Shown here one piece after another: positions 47,528-58,379 of a stretch of 64,000 nucleotides of DNA (position 1 is the stretch's first letter; each line of letters begins with the position of its first letter). Origin of the DNA: Alphaproteobacteria bacterium. GTDB taxonomy: Bacteria > Pseudomonadota > Alphaproteobacteria > Sphingomonadales > Emcibacteraceae. Location of the stretch: NCBI GenBank assembly GCA_020446675.1, contig JAGREE010000009.1, positions 1 through 64,000 on the forward strand. Reading direction: 5' to 3'. The notes under the pieces are model-generated. The model saw only the letters and a list, made by a program, of their open reading frames with translations. It searched no databases and was not told the DNA's origin. Position numbers and translations under genes: made by a program.

Positions 47528-48193
47528 ATGCATAAATTAATAAAAAAATCTCTGATATTTCTTATTCTGCTCTGCTTAGGCCATTCAAATACATATGCAG
47601 AAGCCAGGAACGGGCTTTTTGGGTCTACCGAATTTAAATCCACCGAACTGAGTGCTTTTAAAAAATGGGCCGACCAAAGAATTCGTTATAATAATGAGTT
47701 ACGCCATTCTTCAAGAGCGCCTTCTAAAATGGGTCAAAACTGCCGCAGAACGAAAGCCTTTAAATGTGTAGATCAGGCATGGCAGGACATGATAAATTCG
47801 CTTAAAGGCCAACCAGAAAAAGTTACGCTGGAAACAGTCAATAAATATATGAACGAGTCTTCTTATATAACTGACATGGTCAACTGGCATCAGGAAGACT
47901 ATTGGGCAACAATCAATCAGTTTCTGGGTAAAGATGGTGATTGTGAGGATTATGCTATTGCCAAATATTATTCCTTAAAAGAGCTGGGGTTCAAAGTGGA
48001 TCAAATGCGCATCGTTATTGTACACGACAATAACCTAAATATTGCGCACGCTATTTTAGCCGTCTATCTTAAAGATAAAATTTGGATTCTAGATAATCAG
48101 GTTTCACATATCATCAGCTCTGATCAGGTCGTCCATTACCGGCCACTTTATTCTATTAATGAAAATGCCTGGTGGCTTCATAAAATTACTTAA
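47528..48193 (+). CDS. LapG-like periplasmic cysteine protease (bacterial transglutaminase-like family)
   Basis: A 221-residue protein with an N-terminal signal peptide (about 1-24, ending NTYAEA). The transglutaminase-like core has Cys139 in GDCEDYAIAKY, His174 in NIAHAIL and Asp189 in WILDNQ, the triad of LapG proteases; the neighbouring Asp138 and Glu140 match the DCE calcium site. LapG cleaves giant surface adhesins and is held in check by a cyclic-di-GMP receptor. The two flanking genes encode degenerate cyclic-di-GMP domains. No adhesin of LapA type or canonical LapD is in the window. Confidence 0.85.
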   Translation: MHKLIKKSLIFLILLCLGHSNTYAEARNGLFGSTEFKSTELSAFKKWADQRIRYNNELRHSSRAPSKMGQNCRRTKAFKCVDQAWQDMINSLKGQPEKVTLETVNKYMNESSYITDMVNWHQEDYWATINQFLGKDGDCEDYAIAKYYSLKELGFKVDQMRIVIVHDNNLNIAHAILAVYLKDKIWILDNQVSHIISSDQVVHYRPLYSINENAWWLHKIT

Positions 48194-48272
48194 GCAAACA
48201 ATAAAATTTTAACCAATTGGTATTATATTGATTAGCGGGTGAATAACAAATTGAACGAGTTTAAATTATAAG

Positions 48273-49625
48273 ATGCAAGCAACTAAAAAAGATCCGTATT
48301 CAGAAAGTTCTGCGCCACCCTCACAGATAGAAGAACTTTATCAGCATATTAGAACTTTTCGACGGTTCCCTAACGGATATCGCGCTATTCATATGCATTT
48401 TTCTATTCTTGACAGACTGCATCAACAGCCACATCACCGTCGAGCCATTGCTACTGCATTTAATAAGCTGGTAAATTCATATGAAGGAAAATTATTCTGG
48501 ACACAAAATTTCGATTTTTTCTTTGTTTGCAAAGGCTGTCCAACATCACGAATTGAAGCAGCAAAATTTGATGCAATCCGGGCCGTCAATGATTCGCCGG
48601 TTTTGAAGCAAATTATTGACAACAGCAAGGATGACGAACTTTGCGACTGGTATGACCTATCAACAGAGTACGAGAAGTTTTATGATTTTGTTGAAAAACT
48701 TCGCAGAGGAATTAATGAGGGCAATGCGGAAAATGAAAGCCAGGCTCCTAATTTACGCACCCTTATTGCATCGCTTGATCAGGATAATACGCCGGTAAAA
48801 AATAAAAATCCTCAGACTAAAGTGGAAAAAAAGGAACAAAAGACAGTTCCTAGTTATGAGCACTTATTTCAAAAATCTATTACCCCGCCTATTGGACCAA
48901 TCCAGCTTGATAAACTGGAACGTAACGTTTTGAATATGGATATGTACTCTTTAATTGATGAGCAGAATATCTGTGTTGTGGTCGATAAAATGGCCCCTCA
49001 GATTGTTTTTACAAAGAAGTATATTTCTCTTGATGAAGTAAACGACTCTATACTGCCTGGATATAATATTTCAGGTGACAAATGGCTTTTTCAACGTCTG
49101 ACAGAAACATTTGATCTAAAACTGATGCAGGCCCTTATTGATTATAAAAGCTTTCCTGAGACTGTGCTCTCAATCAATATGAATGTATCTACTATTTCAA
49201 CAAAAGAATTTGATAAATTTATTGCTAAGCAAAAATCCTTGTCGGATCATCCCCTGGTTCTGGAGATAACTTTATTTGATATCATGTCGGACTTGACCGC
49301 TTATTATAAAGCTCAGGAAAAAATAAATCGGTTAGGCTGTAAAATATGCATTTGCAAAATGGATGTTCAGTCACTTTATGTTCTTAACCGCGAACTTATT
49401 AATGTCGATTTTCTGAAAATTCGCTGGAAAAAGAATTATCTAAACGCCCTTAGTCATACGGATATAGACAGAATAAAAGAAGCTGTTAAAACTCAGGGTA
49501 AGATGCGTGTTGTGCTTTCCGATTGCGATTCAGAAGAGGCTATTAAATTCGGAAATGAACTGGGTATTGTTATGTATCAGGGATTTGAAATTGATAGGCT
49601 ACAGAAACTGGCGAAACCGTCGTAA
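48273..49625 (+). CDS. Cytosolic protein with degenerate EAL domain
   Basis: A 450-residue protein without membrane helices. An N-terminal alpha/beta domain (about 15-145) is unfamiliar (AIHMHFSILDRL, FWTQNFDFFFVCKG). A charged linker (150-205) leads to an EAL-like fold (about 210-445). Recognisable but altered motifs: LSINMNVS for the conserved Asn strand, LEITLF for EITE, CKMD (361-364) for DDFG, KIRWKK for KID, LSDCDS (415-420) for AEGVE, and YQGF retained. The key metal and catalytic acids are gone, so phosphodiesterase activity is unlikely. It is next to the LapG-like protease gene on the same strand (79-base gap). Confidence 0.78.
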   Translation: MQATKKDPYSESSAPPSQIEELYQHIRTFRRFPNGYRAIHMHFSILDRLHQQPHHRRAIATAFNKLVNSYEGKLFWTQNFDFFFVCKGCPTSRIEAAKFDAIRAVNDSPVLKQIIDNSKDDELCDWYDLSTEYEKFYDFVEKLRRGINEGNAENESQAPNLRTLIASLDQDNTPVKNKNPQTKVEKKEQKTVPSYEHLFQKSITPPIGPIQLDKLERNVLNMDMYSLIDEQNICVVVDKMAPQIVFTKKYISLDEVNDSILPGYNISGDKWLFQRLTETFDLKLMQALIDYKSFPETVLSINMNVSTISTKEFDKFIAKQKSLSDHPLVLEITLFDIMSDLTAYYKAQEKINRLGCKICICKMDVQSLYVLNRELINVDFLKIRWKKNYLNALSHTDIDRIKEAVKTQGKMRVVLSDCDSEEAIKFGNELGIVMYQGFEIDRLQKLAKPS

Positions 49626-49633
49626 AATTTCAC

Positions 49634-50221
49634 TTAATATTCGGCACCTGCTTCTTCAAGCATCCCTTGAATTGATCTTAATCTTCTATTTTCCAAAGTA
49701 AGATCATAAGGTGTTCGGCCAGTGTTATCGGCGAGTGCCCAGTCTGCCTTTGCATCAAGCAGCTCTTTTACAGATGTGCGGTCATTTAATTGTACTGCTT
49801 TATAAAGTGCTGTTTCACCGTTCTTGTCTTTAATATTAAGATCCGCATTTTGTGAAATCAGCATTTTTAAAATTTCATGCGCCCGAAGTCTCACGGCCAC
49901 CATAAGAGGGGTTTCCCCTGTTGATTTTACTGACAAGTCAGTATTGGCATTGCTCGCAAGCAAAAATGTGACCATAACCTTGTCTTTCTCAAGGGTTGCT
50001 AGGTATAATGGTGTCTCACCGTCATTATAGTCTCTGGTATTAACATTTGTGCCTTTTTGCAGATAATTTCTAAGCTCAGAATAGTTTTTGTCTTTAACTG
50101 ATTTTAACAGCTTATAACTATCTGACATACCTCCTTGCTGTGCCAATACAGAACTCGCAACAGGGATGGTGGTAATAATAAACATCAGTAAAATTGAACT
50201 GATTTGCTTTTTAAGGCTCAT
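49634..50221 (-). CDS. Secreted ankyrin-repeat protein
   Basis: A 195-residue protein with a signal peptide (about 1-27, ending VLAQQ). The mature part is four to five ankyrin repeats: DYNDGETPLYLATLEKDKVMVTFLLASNANTD-type units at about 68-95, 101-130, 134-162 and 167-195. Ankyrin proteins bind other proteins; in the periplasm the partner is unknown. It converges on the degenerate-EAL gene with an 8-base gap. Confidence 0.87.
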   Translation of the reverse strand: MSLKKQISSILLMFIITTIPVASSVLAQQGGMSDSYKLLKSVKDKNYSELRNYLQKGTNVNTRDYNDGETPLYLATLEKDKVMVTFLLASNANTDLSVKSTGETPLMVAVRLRAHEILKMLISQNADLNIKDKNGETALYKAVQLNDRTSVKELLDAKADWALADNTGRTPYDLTLENRRLRSIQGMLEEAGAEY

Positions 50222-50314
50222 ACTTAAACTCCGGACTTTAATTTTTTATCGCTCCATACTATAACATTACATATTACTAGTCCATTCTTAACCTAAAATG
50301 AAGTGTAACGCCCA

Positions 50315-50932
50315 ATGAGTCAACATGTAGCCCGCTACAAAGTCTTTATCAGGTTATTTATAATAGTTGCCCTTACCCTGATAGCGATATTGGCCTGGTT
50401 TAGTTTTATGAACGCTGACAGAACGCCAACTGCTACTGAGAATAGCAGGGCGCTGATTGGTGGGCATTTTGAACTTGTAAATCAATTGGGCAAGCCAGTT
50501 ACGGAAAAGGATTTTCTGGGAAAATATATGCTTGTATATTTTGGCTATACTTATTGTCCTGATGTTTGCCCTATGGATCTTCAGATCATGGCAGACGCTT
50601 TTAATGATTTAACGCCAGAACAACAGGATAAGATTAATCTTGTTTTTGTTACAGTGGATCCCGAACGCGATACAGTTGAAACCATGGCCGAATATGTAAG
50701 TTTCTTTAGCGAAAAACTTATTGGACTTACCGGAACAGTTGAACAGATAAATAATATTAAAAAGGCATACCGCGTTTATGCTGCAAAAGCGGATGATTCA
50801 CCAGATTATCTGGTTGATCATACGGCGTATACTTATTTAATGGATAAAGACGGCACATTTTTACAGCATTTTAATCATGGTGAGAATGCTGAGGAAATGG
50901 CCGTCAAAATTGCCTCTTTCATGAACAAATGA
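50315..50932 (+). CDS. SCO1/SenC family copper chaperone
   Basis: A 205-residue membrane-anchored thioredoxin-fold protein. One N-terminal anchor (about 10-30) is followed by the redox/copper motif TYCPDVCPMDL and the distal histidine in VDHTAYTYLMD. These are the CxxxC and His ligands of Sco proteins, which deliver copper to the CuA site of cytochrome oxidase. It overlaps the next gene at ATGA, beginning a three-gene run. Confidence 0.94.
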   Translation: MSQHVARYKVFIRLFIIVALTLIAILAWFSFMNADRTPTATENSRALIGGHFELVNQLGKPVTEKDFLGKYMLVYFGYTYCPDVCPMDLQIMADAFNDLTPEQQDKINLVFVTVDPERDTVETMAEYVSFFSEKLIGLTGTVEQINNIKKAYRVYAAKADDSPDYLVDHTAYTYLMDKDGTFLQHFNHGENAEEMAVKIASFMNK

Positions 50933-51384
50933 CAAAACTGCAAAATCCTTTCTGGAAGCGTAAATCCCTCTCCGAGATGTCCCCCGAAGAATGGGAAGCA
51001 TTGTGCGATGGCTGTGGACTTTGCTGTCTTCATAAGCTGGAAGATGCAGATACTGGTGATATTTCATATACCGATGTTGCCTGCCGCCTTCTCAATATTC
51101 AGACCTGCCGCTGCAAAAACTATGAAAAGAGAAAGAAGCTGGTTCCGGACTGTGTGATTTTAAAGCCTGAATATGTTGATCAGTTTAAGTGGTTGCCTGA
51201 AACCTGTGCTTACCGGCTCATTTCAGAAAATAAGGAATTATATTCTTGGCACCATTTAATCAGTGGGGATCGCGAAACAATTCATAAAATTGGCGTATCT
51301 GTCATTAACAAAGCTATCTCTGAAAGAGATGCGGGTGACCTGGAAGATCATATCATTAGTTTAAAAGAGTTTTCCCATGGATGA
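50929..51384 (+). CDS. YcgN family cysteine-cluster protein (UPF0260)
   Basis: A 151-residue cytosolic protein with the UPF0260 pattern: PFWKRKSLSEMSPEEWEALCDGCGLCCLHKLED, then TDVACRLLN, CRCKNYEKRKKLVPDC and LPETCAYRL. The CxxCxxCC cluster suggests metal or iron-sulfur binding. Function is not established. It starts inside the stop of the SCO gene and overlaps the next gene by 8 bases. Confidence 0.93.
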   Translation: MTKLQNPFWKRKSLSEMSPEEWEALCDGCGLCCLHKLEDADTGDISYTDVACRLLNIQTCRCKNYEKRKKLVPDCVILKPEYVDQFKWLPETCAYRLISENKELYSWHHLISGDRETIHKIGVSVINKAISERDAGDLEDHIISLKEFSHG

Positions 51385-52072
51385 TGTGATCAATATTCCA
51401 CTTGTCTTTAAGAAACATAAACGAGCCCGAAATTTCAAACTCCGCTATGACGCTTTAAATGACAAGGCTCTTGTAACCCTTCCCCACAGAAGCAGTGAAC
51501 AAGATGCCTTGAAATTTGCGCGTAAACATGTTTCATGGCTTCAAAAGCAACGAAATATTTCTCCGGAATGTCGCTTTCTTTATCCCGGTTATAAAATTCC
51601 TTTTGAAGGCATTGATTATCTAATTACACATAATCCGGACTGTCATGGCAATGTTATCCTTTCTGAAGGACAGATAATTGTCGGTGGCCCAATTCATGGA
51701 TTCTCAAAACGACTAGAAAATTATTTAAAAAAATATGCTCGTAAAACAATAGAATCTTTGGCAAATGAAATGGCCACTGAAATTGGGAAAAAATTTAACC
51801 GAATACAAATTAAAGATACAAAAAGCCGATGGGGCAGTTGCTCATCCTCGGGAACACTCTCTTTCTCATGGCGCCTAATTATGACACCACCGCATATATT
51901 GCATTATGTGGTTGCTCATGAAGTAGCCCATCTGAAGGAAATGAACCACAGCCCGGCTTTCTGGAAGGTTGTTGACCGATTGGTTGACAATGCCCTTTCA
52001 TCACGAAAATGGTTAAAAAGTGAAGGCCAGAAGTTAATGTTCATTTTAAGTGAGGCGCCAAGAAACTATTGA
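51377..52072 (+). CDS. YgjP-like metallopeptidase (DUF45)
   Basis: A 231-residue protein with the zinc site HEVAHLKEMNHSPAFW (HExxH plus a downstream His) and the family stretch RIQIKDTKSRWGSCSSSGTLSFSWRLIMTP-type region before it. YgjP/DUF45 proteins resemble SprT-like metalloproteases; substrates are mostly unknown. It overlaps the YcgN gene by 8 bases and its end overlaps the convergent penicillin-binding gene by 7 bases. Confidence 0.9.
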   Translation: MDDVINIPLVFKKHKRARNFKLRYDALNDKALVTLPHRSSEQDALKFARKHVSWLQKQRNISPECRFLYPGYKIPFEGIDYLITHNPDCHGNVILSEGQIIVGGPIHGFSKRLENYLKKYARKTIESLANEMATEIGKKFNRIQIKDTKSRWGSCSSSGTLSFSWRLIMTPPHILHYVVAHEVAHLKEMNHSPAFWKVVDRLVDNALSSRKWLKSEGQKLMFILSEAPRNY

Positions 52073-53949
52073 ACAGGTTTTGACCTTGGTGTTACGTTTG
52101 GTGTTTCCAAGGTTACATCATTCCTGCCGGTGGAAACACGATACATGAAATTCTTCCAAATATTTGCCGGGGCTCCACCACCTGTAACCCCTTTCATCGC
52201 AGTGCTGTCATCCTTACCAACCCATACACCATTTATCATATCTTTACCGTATCCGACAAATAGGGCATCCTTATAATTTTGGGTTGTTCCTGTTTTGCCC
52301 GCCACTGGGAAATCCATTAGGGCGGCGCGTGCTGTTCCGGTAGCAACCGTATTCTGGAGCATGGAATTCATGGTAAAGGCAACTTCCTGATCCAGAAGGC
52401 GAACTTCCGGGCCAGGCATATGACGATATAAAATCTGCCCAGCACTATTTTGAATTTCAATAATTCCATAAGGTTTTGTTTCAATACCGCCACGGGCAAC
52501 AACACTATAAGCGGCCGTAAGTTCCAACAGGTTAAGTTCAGAAGTCCCCAAGGCCAGGCTTGGCTCTGCTGTAATCGGGGACGTAATGCCCAGTCGCTTT
52601 GCCATATCAACCACAGATCGTCTGTCAATTCGCTCTGATAATTTCACGGCGACTGTATTGATGGATTTGGCAAACGCGTCTTCAAGCGTTACATCACCAA
52701 GATATGTTTCACTATAATTTTTAGGCGCCCACCCATCAAGAATGATGGGGCTGTCCCTCATAACGGTCAGCGGACCATATCCGGCTTCTAGTGCCGCAAG
52801 ATAAACAAATAATTTAAAAGCACTGCCCGGCTGTCTTTGGGCATGAACAGCTCTGTTAAACTGGCTTTCATTATAATCCTTACCGCCGATGAGTGCTCTG
52901 ACGGCACCATCATAATCCAACGAAATAAGCGCGGCCTGGGCATCTTTGAATCTTTCCTGACGGTTTAATACCTGCCTCACCGCATTGGCCGCCATTTGCT
53001 GCATTTCCGGGACCAGTGTGGTGTATACAACGATCGGCTCATTTACATTTCCAATAAGGTCTGGAATTTGTTCAACGATCCAGTCGGAAAAATACCTAAC
53101 ATCTCCGCCTGCTTCAGTATTTTTAATATTAACGCTTTCTTTTCTGGCAATCTTTGCTGTAGCGCTTTCTATAAAACCCACTTCGACCATATTATCGAGC
53201 ACTACTGATGTGCGGCTATAGGATCTTTGAACATCCCTTAATGGTGAATAAAGAGCAGGCCCCTTTAACATACCCGCAAGCATTGCTGCTTCTGTTAGCG
53301 TTAAAGTACGAGCACTATGATCAAATATCGTTCTTGCTGCCGCGTCAATACCATATGCGCCGGACCCAAAATAGACACGGTTCAGATAAATTGTCATAAT
53401 ATCCTGCTTGTCGAGCTTCATTTCAAGCATAAAACTGAGAAGCAGTTCCTGTACTTTACGTTTAAATGTCCGGTTTGAATTTAGGTAAAGGTTTTTGGCC
53501 AACTGCTGTGAAATGGTGCTGCCGCCCTCCACCATACTTCCGGCCATAAGATTGTTCATTACAGCACGGCCAAGACCGCGGACATCAATTCCTTTATGGT
53601 CGAAAAATCGTCTGTCTTCAGTGGCAATAACGGCCTCAATTAGCGCAGGGGGTATTTCCTCGTAATCCAGCCATTCACCAAAAACATCTCCGTAAGTTGA
53701 TACGACCTCGCCGTTTCTGTCCATGACCATAATGGTTGACTGTGAATTTGTTTTGTCAATATTGGCTATATCCGGAAGATCATACGCATAATAAACCACC
53801 AGCGGTATAAGCAGAATTATACCCCAGACGATGACAACGAAAAGCCCATAGAAAAACTTTGCAAAGCCCGTCCTTGGTGCTTTGGTTCTATCTATTTTGG
53901 CAATTGCCTCTTTTCTGGATTTTGTTTTTTTCCGTTCTGGCCAATCCAT
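52066..53949 (-). CDS. Class A penicillin-binding protein (PBP1A-type transglycosylase/transpeptidase)
   Basis: A 627-residue bifunctional cell-wall enzyme. A basic cytosolic tail and one anchor (about 30-52) lead to the glycosyltransferase domain, with ATEDRRFFDHKGID and GGSTISQQLAKNLYL. The transpeptidase domain has the nucleophile motif SAFK (in QPGSAFKLF), SIN (AKSINTVAVKL) and KTG (AGKTGTTQNYKDALFVG). It lacks the long C-terminal extension of some PBP1A proteins. The N-terminal tail is unusually rich in Lys and Arg. Confidence 0.94.
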   Translation of the reverse strand: MDWPERKKTKSRKEAIAKIDRTKAPRTGFAKFFYGLFVVIVWGIILLIPLVVYYAYDLPDIANIDKTNSQSTIMVMDRNGEVVSTYGDVFGEWLDYEEIPPALIEAVIATEDRRFFDHKGIDVRGLGRAVMNNLMAGSMVEGGSTISQQLAKNLYLNSNRTFKRKVQELLLSFMLEMKLDKQDIMTIYLNRVYFGSGAYGIDAAARTIFDHSARTLTLTEAAMLAGMLKGPALYSPLRDVQRSYSRTSVVLDNMVEVGFIESATAKIARKESVNIKNTEAGGDVRYFSDWIVEQIPDLIGNVNEPIVVYTTLVPEMQQMAANAVRQVLNRQERFKDAQAALISLDYDGAVRALIGGKDYNESQFNRAVHAQRQPGSAFKLFVYLAALEAGYGPLTVMRDSPIILDGWAPKNYSETYLGDVTLEDAFAKSINTVAVKLSERIDRRSVVDMAKRLGITSPITAEPSLALGTSELNLLELTAAYSVVARGGIETKPYGIIEIQNSAGQILYRHMPGPEVRLLDQEVAFTMNSMLQNTVATGTARAALMDFPVAGKTGTTQNYKDALFVGYGKDMINGVWVGKDDSTAMKGVTGGGAPANIWKNFMYRVSTGRNDVTLETPNVTPRSKPVQ

Positions 53950-54084
53950 ACTTCACCTAAACTTTCGCATAAAAGACAATAAGAGAAGGGCCAAATTATG
54001 ACAAGCTTGTTATTCTGAAAATTAACTTGACATTAGTTACATATGAAACTATTATGTCATCATGTTTTCTTGAGGAATTTTAGG

Positions 54085-54618
54085 ATGCTGGAAAAAATTC
54101 ACCATGTCGCATACCGCTGTATGGATGCCAACCGGACTGTCGAATTTTACAATAAATATTTGGATATGAATCTGGTTCTTGCCATTTCTGAGGATAAAGT
54201 CCCCTCAACCGGTGAGCCAGACCCTTATATTCATATTTTTCTGGATGCCGGGAATGGTAACGTTCTTGCTTTTTTTGAAGTGCCCAATTCCCCTAAAATG
54301 GGCTGGGACAAGAATACCCCTGATTGGGTACAACATATTGCCTTTAAAGTTGCTGATGAAGAAATCCTGATGAAGGCCAAATCCCGGCTGGAAAAGGATG
54401 GAATTGAGGTCATTGGTCCTACCAATCATCATATTTTCCAATCAATCTATTTTCGTGATCCTGACGGTCATCGGCTCGAGCTTGCCTATGATACAGCGAG
54501 CGAAGATGAAATGAAGAAATTGCATGACATAGCCCCTGAAATGATGATCGAATGGGCTAAAAGCAAAAAAACGCTAAAACATACAGCATGGCTTCATGAG
54601 GAGCAGTTTAAACAATAA
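54085..54618 (+). CDS. VOC (glyoxalase/dioxygenase superfamily) protein
   Basis: A 177-residue protein from the ATG at 54085, supported by GAGGA at 54072-54076; an upstream ATG at 54043 is less likely. It has two beta-alpha-beta-beta-beta modules: MLEKIHHVAYRCMDANRTVEFYNKYLDM at the start and DWVQHIAFKVADEEIL later, with metal-ligand-like His and Glu in HHVAY, HIAF and RDPDGHRLELAY. The substrate cannot be inferred. A helical tail closes the protein. Confidence 0.85.
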   Translation: MLEKIHHVAYRCMDANRTVEFYNKYLDMNLVLAISEDKVPSTGEPDPYIHIFLDAGNGNVLAFFEVPNSPKMGWDKNTPDWVQHIAFKVADEEILMKAKSRLEKDGIEVIGPTNHHIFQSIYFRDPDGHRLELAYDTASEDEMKKLHDIAPEMMIEWAKSKKTLKHTAWLHEEQFKQ

Positions 54619-54620
54619 AA

Positions 54621-54643
54621 AAGCGGGAAATTCCCGCTTTTCT
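54621..54643. terminator. Bidirectional terminator between the VOC gene and gyrB
   Basis: Nine-base stem AAGCGGGAA / TTCCCGCTT with T-runs on both sides (A-rich to the left, T-rich to the right), placed between convergent stops at 54618 and 54663. Confidence 0.85.
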
Positions 54644-54662
54644 TTTCTTTATTTATCCCGAA

Positions 54663-57140
<2,478 letters not shown>

Positions 57141-57164
57141 TTAATTCACTATAGCATAGTTCTT

Positions 57165-58367
57165 CTAGTCTTCGGCGATTAATCCGCCTTCAAAGTGAAA
57201 AAATTTTGCTTTATTTTTCATTTGCTTGAATAATGACTGATCTGTACCTGTAAGCCAAACCTGCGATCCCAGATCACGGAGTTCCTCGAACAAAAACCCG
57301 CGTCTTTCCTCATCAAGATGTGCTGCCACTTCATCAAGAAGTAAAAGAGGCGGTGCGCCAAACTGAACGGCACTTAATCTGGCACTGGCAAGAATAATTC
57401 CAATCAGCAATGCTTTCTGCTCCCCCGTTGAGCAAAGTTCTGCGGGCATATCCTTTGCTGCATGACGAACCAGAAGATCTGTTTTATGAGGACCAACTGA
57501 AGTACGCCCTGATCTGGCATCATGGCTTCTCGTCCGTTTCAACTTTTCCAGAAACCCTGTTTCAACCTCAACCGCAGGACGAGATAACAGTTCCGCTTCC
57601 AAATCCCCCCCGATGGTCAGTATCGCACATGGAAAGGCCGACTGACTTTCCATTATCGCCTGTGAAAGTTTCTGTATGGCATCAATCCGCGCCGCTGCAA
57701 CCGCAACACCGTGCTCCGCCATTCTCTGCTCAAGGCTCGTCAACCAAACCGGGTCAGCATTTCCTTCAGAAAGCAATCTTGCCCTATCTCTCATTACTTT
57801 CTCATAAGCATTGACTTCACGAGCATGCGTTGGATGATAGGCCGCGACCAGTCGATCAAGGAACCTTCTGCGACCTGACGCGCCTTCAATAAACAGTCTG
57901 TCCATTTGTGGGGTCAGCCAGGCAATTTGTAAAATTTCCCCAAAAGAAGCAGGGGATGATACATTTTCACCGTCAACTCTTCCGATACGTCTGTCTGCCG
58001 AATTTTCAGAAATGCGGTCCTCTCGCTGCAATAGGCCACTGCCAAGCTGACGCATCCCATCCGGTGTCATTACGCGCCCTGCAACCGCCCATGGTGATAC
58101 CGCTCCAATTCTGGTTACTTCTGAAAGCTTGGCTCTTCTGAGCCCCCGTCCCGGCGATAAAAAGGATAATGCCTCCAGTAAGTTGGTTTTACCCGATCCA
58201 TTGGTCCCTGTAAGAACTACAGAATTTGCACCGATATTAAGGTCCATATTATCATAAGAGCGAAAATTATTAAGCTTAAGCCGATCCACATAAAGCACGA
58301 GTGCCTTACCCAAGGATAAAGCACTCGAAATATTGTTGTCTATATTGGTATGCGCCAGATCGCTCAC
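57165..58367 (-). CDS. recF: RecF, DNA repair/recombination protein
   Basis: SMC-like ATPase that loads RecA at gaps with RecO and RecR. It is 400 residues. Walker A is LTGTNGSGKTNLLEALSFLSPGRGLR (about 53-78); signature and Walker B are SVGPHKTDLLV, STGEQKALLIGIILA and PLLLLDEVAAHLDEERR. The start is GTG at 58367, preceded by GGGAAG in the 12-base gap after dnaN, so it is in one operon with dnaN. An N-terminal extension of about 25 residues precedes the conserved LKLNNFRSY. Confidence 0.96.
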   Translation of the reverse strand: MSDLAHTNIDNNISSALSLGKALVLYVDRLKLNNFRSYDNMDLNIGANSVVLTGTNGSGKTNLLEALSFLSPGRGLRRAKLSEVTRIGAVSPWAVAGRVMTPDGMRQLGSGLLQREDRISENSADRRIGRVDGENVSSPASFGEILQIAWLTPQMDRLFIEGASGRRRFLDRLVAAYHPTHAREVNAYEKVMRDRARLLSEGNADPVWLTSLEQRMAEHGVAVAAARIDAIQKLSQAIMESQSAFPCAILTIGGDLEAELLSRPAVEVETGFLEKLKRTRSHDARSGRTSVGPHKTDLLVRHAAKDMPAELCSTGEQKALLIGIILASARLSAVQFGAPPLLLLDEVAAHLDEERRGFLFEELRDLGSQVWLTGTDQSLFKQMKNKAKFFHFEGGLIAED

Positions 58368-58379
58368 CCGCGCTTCCCG

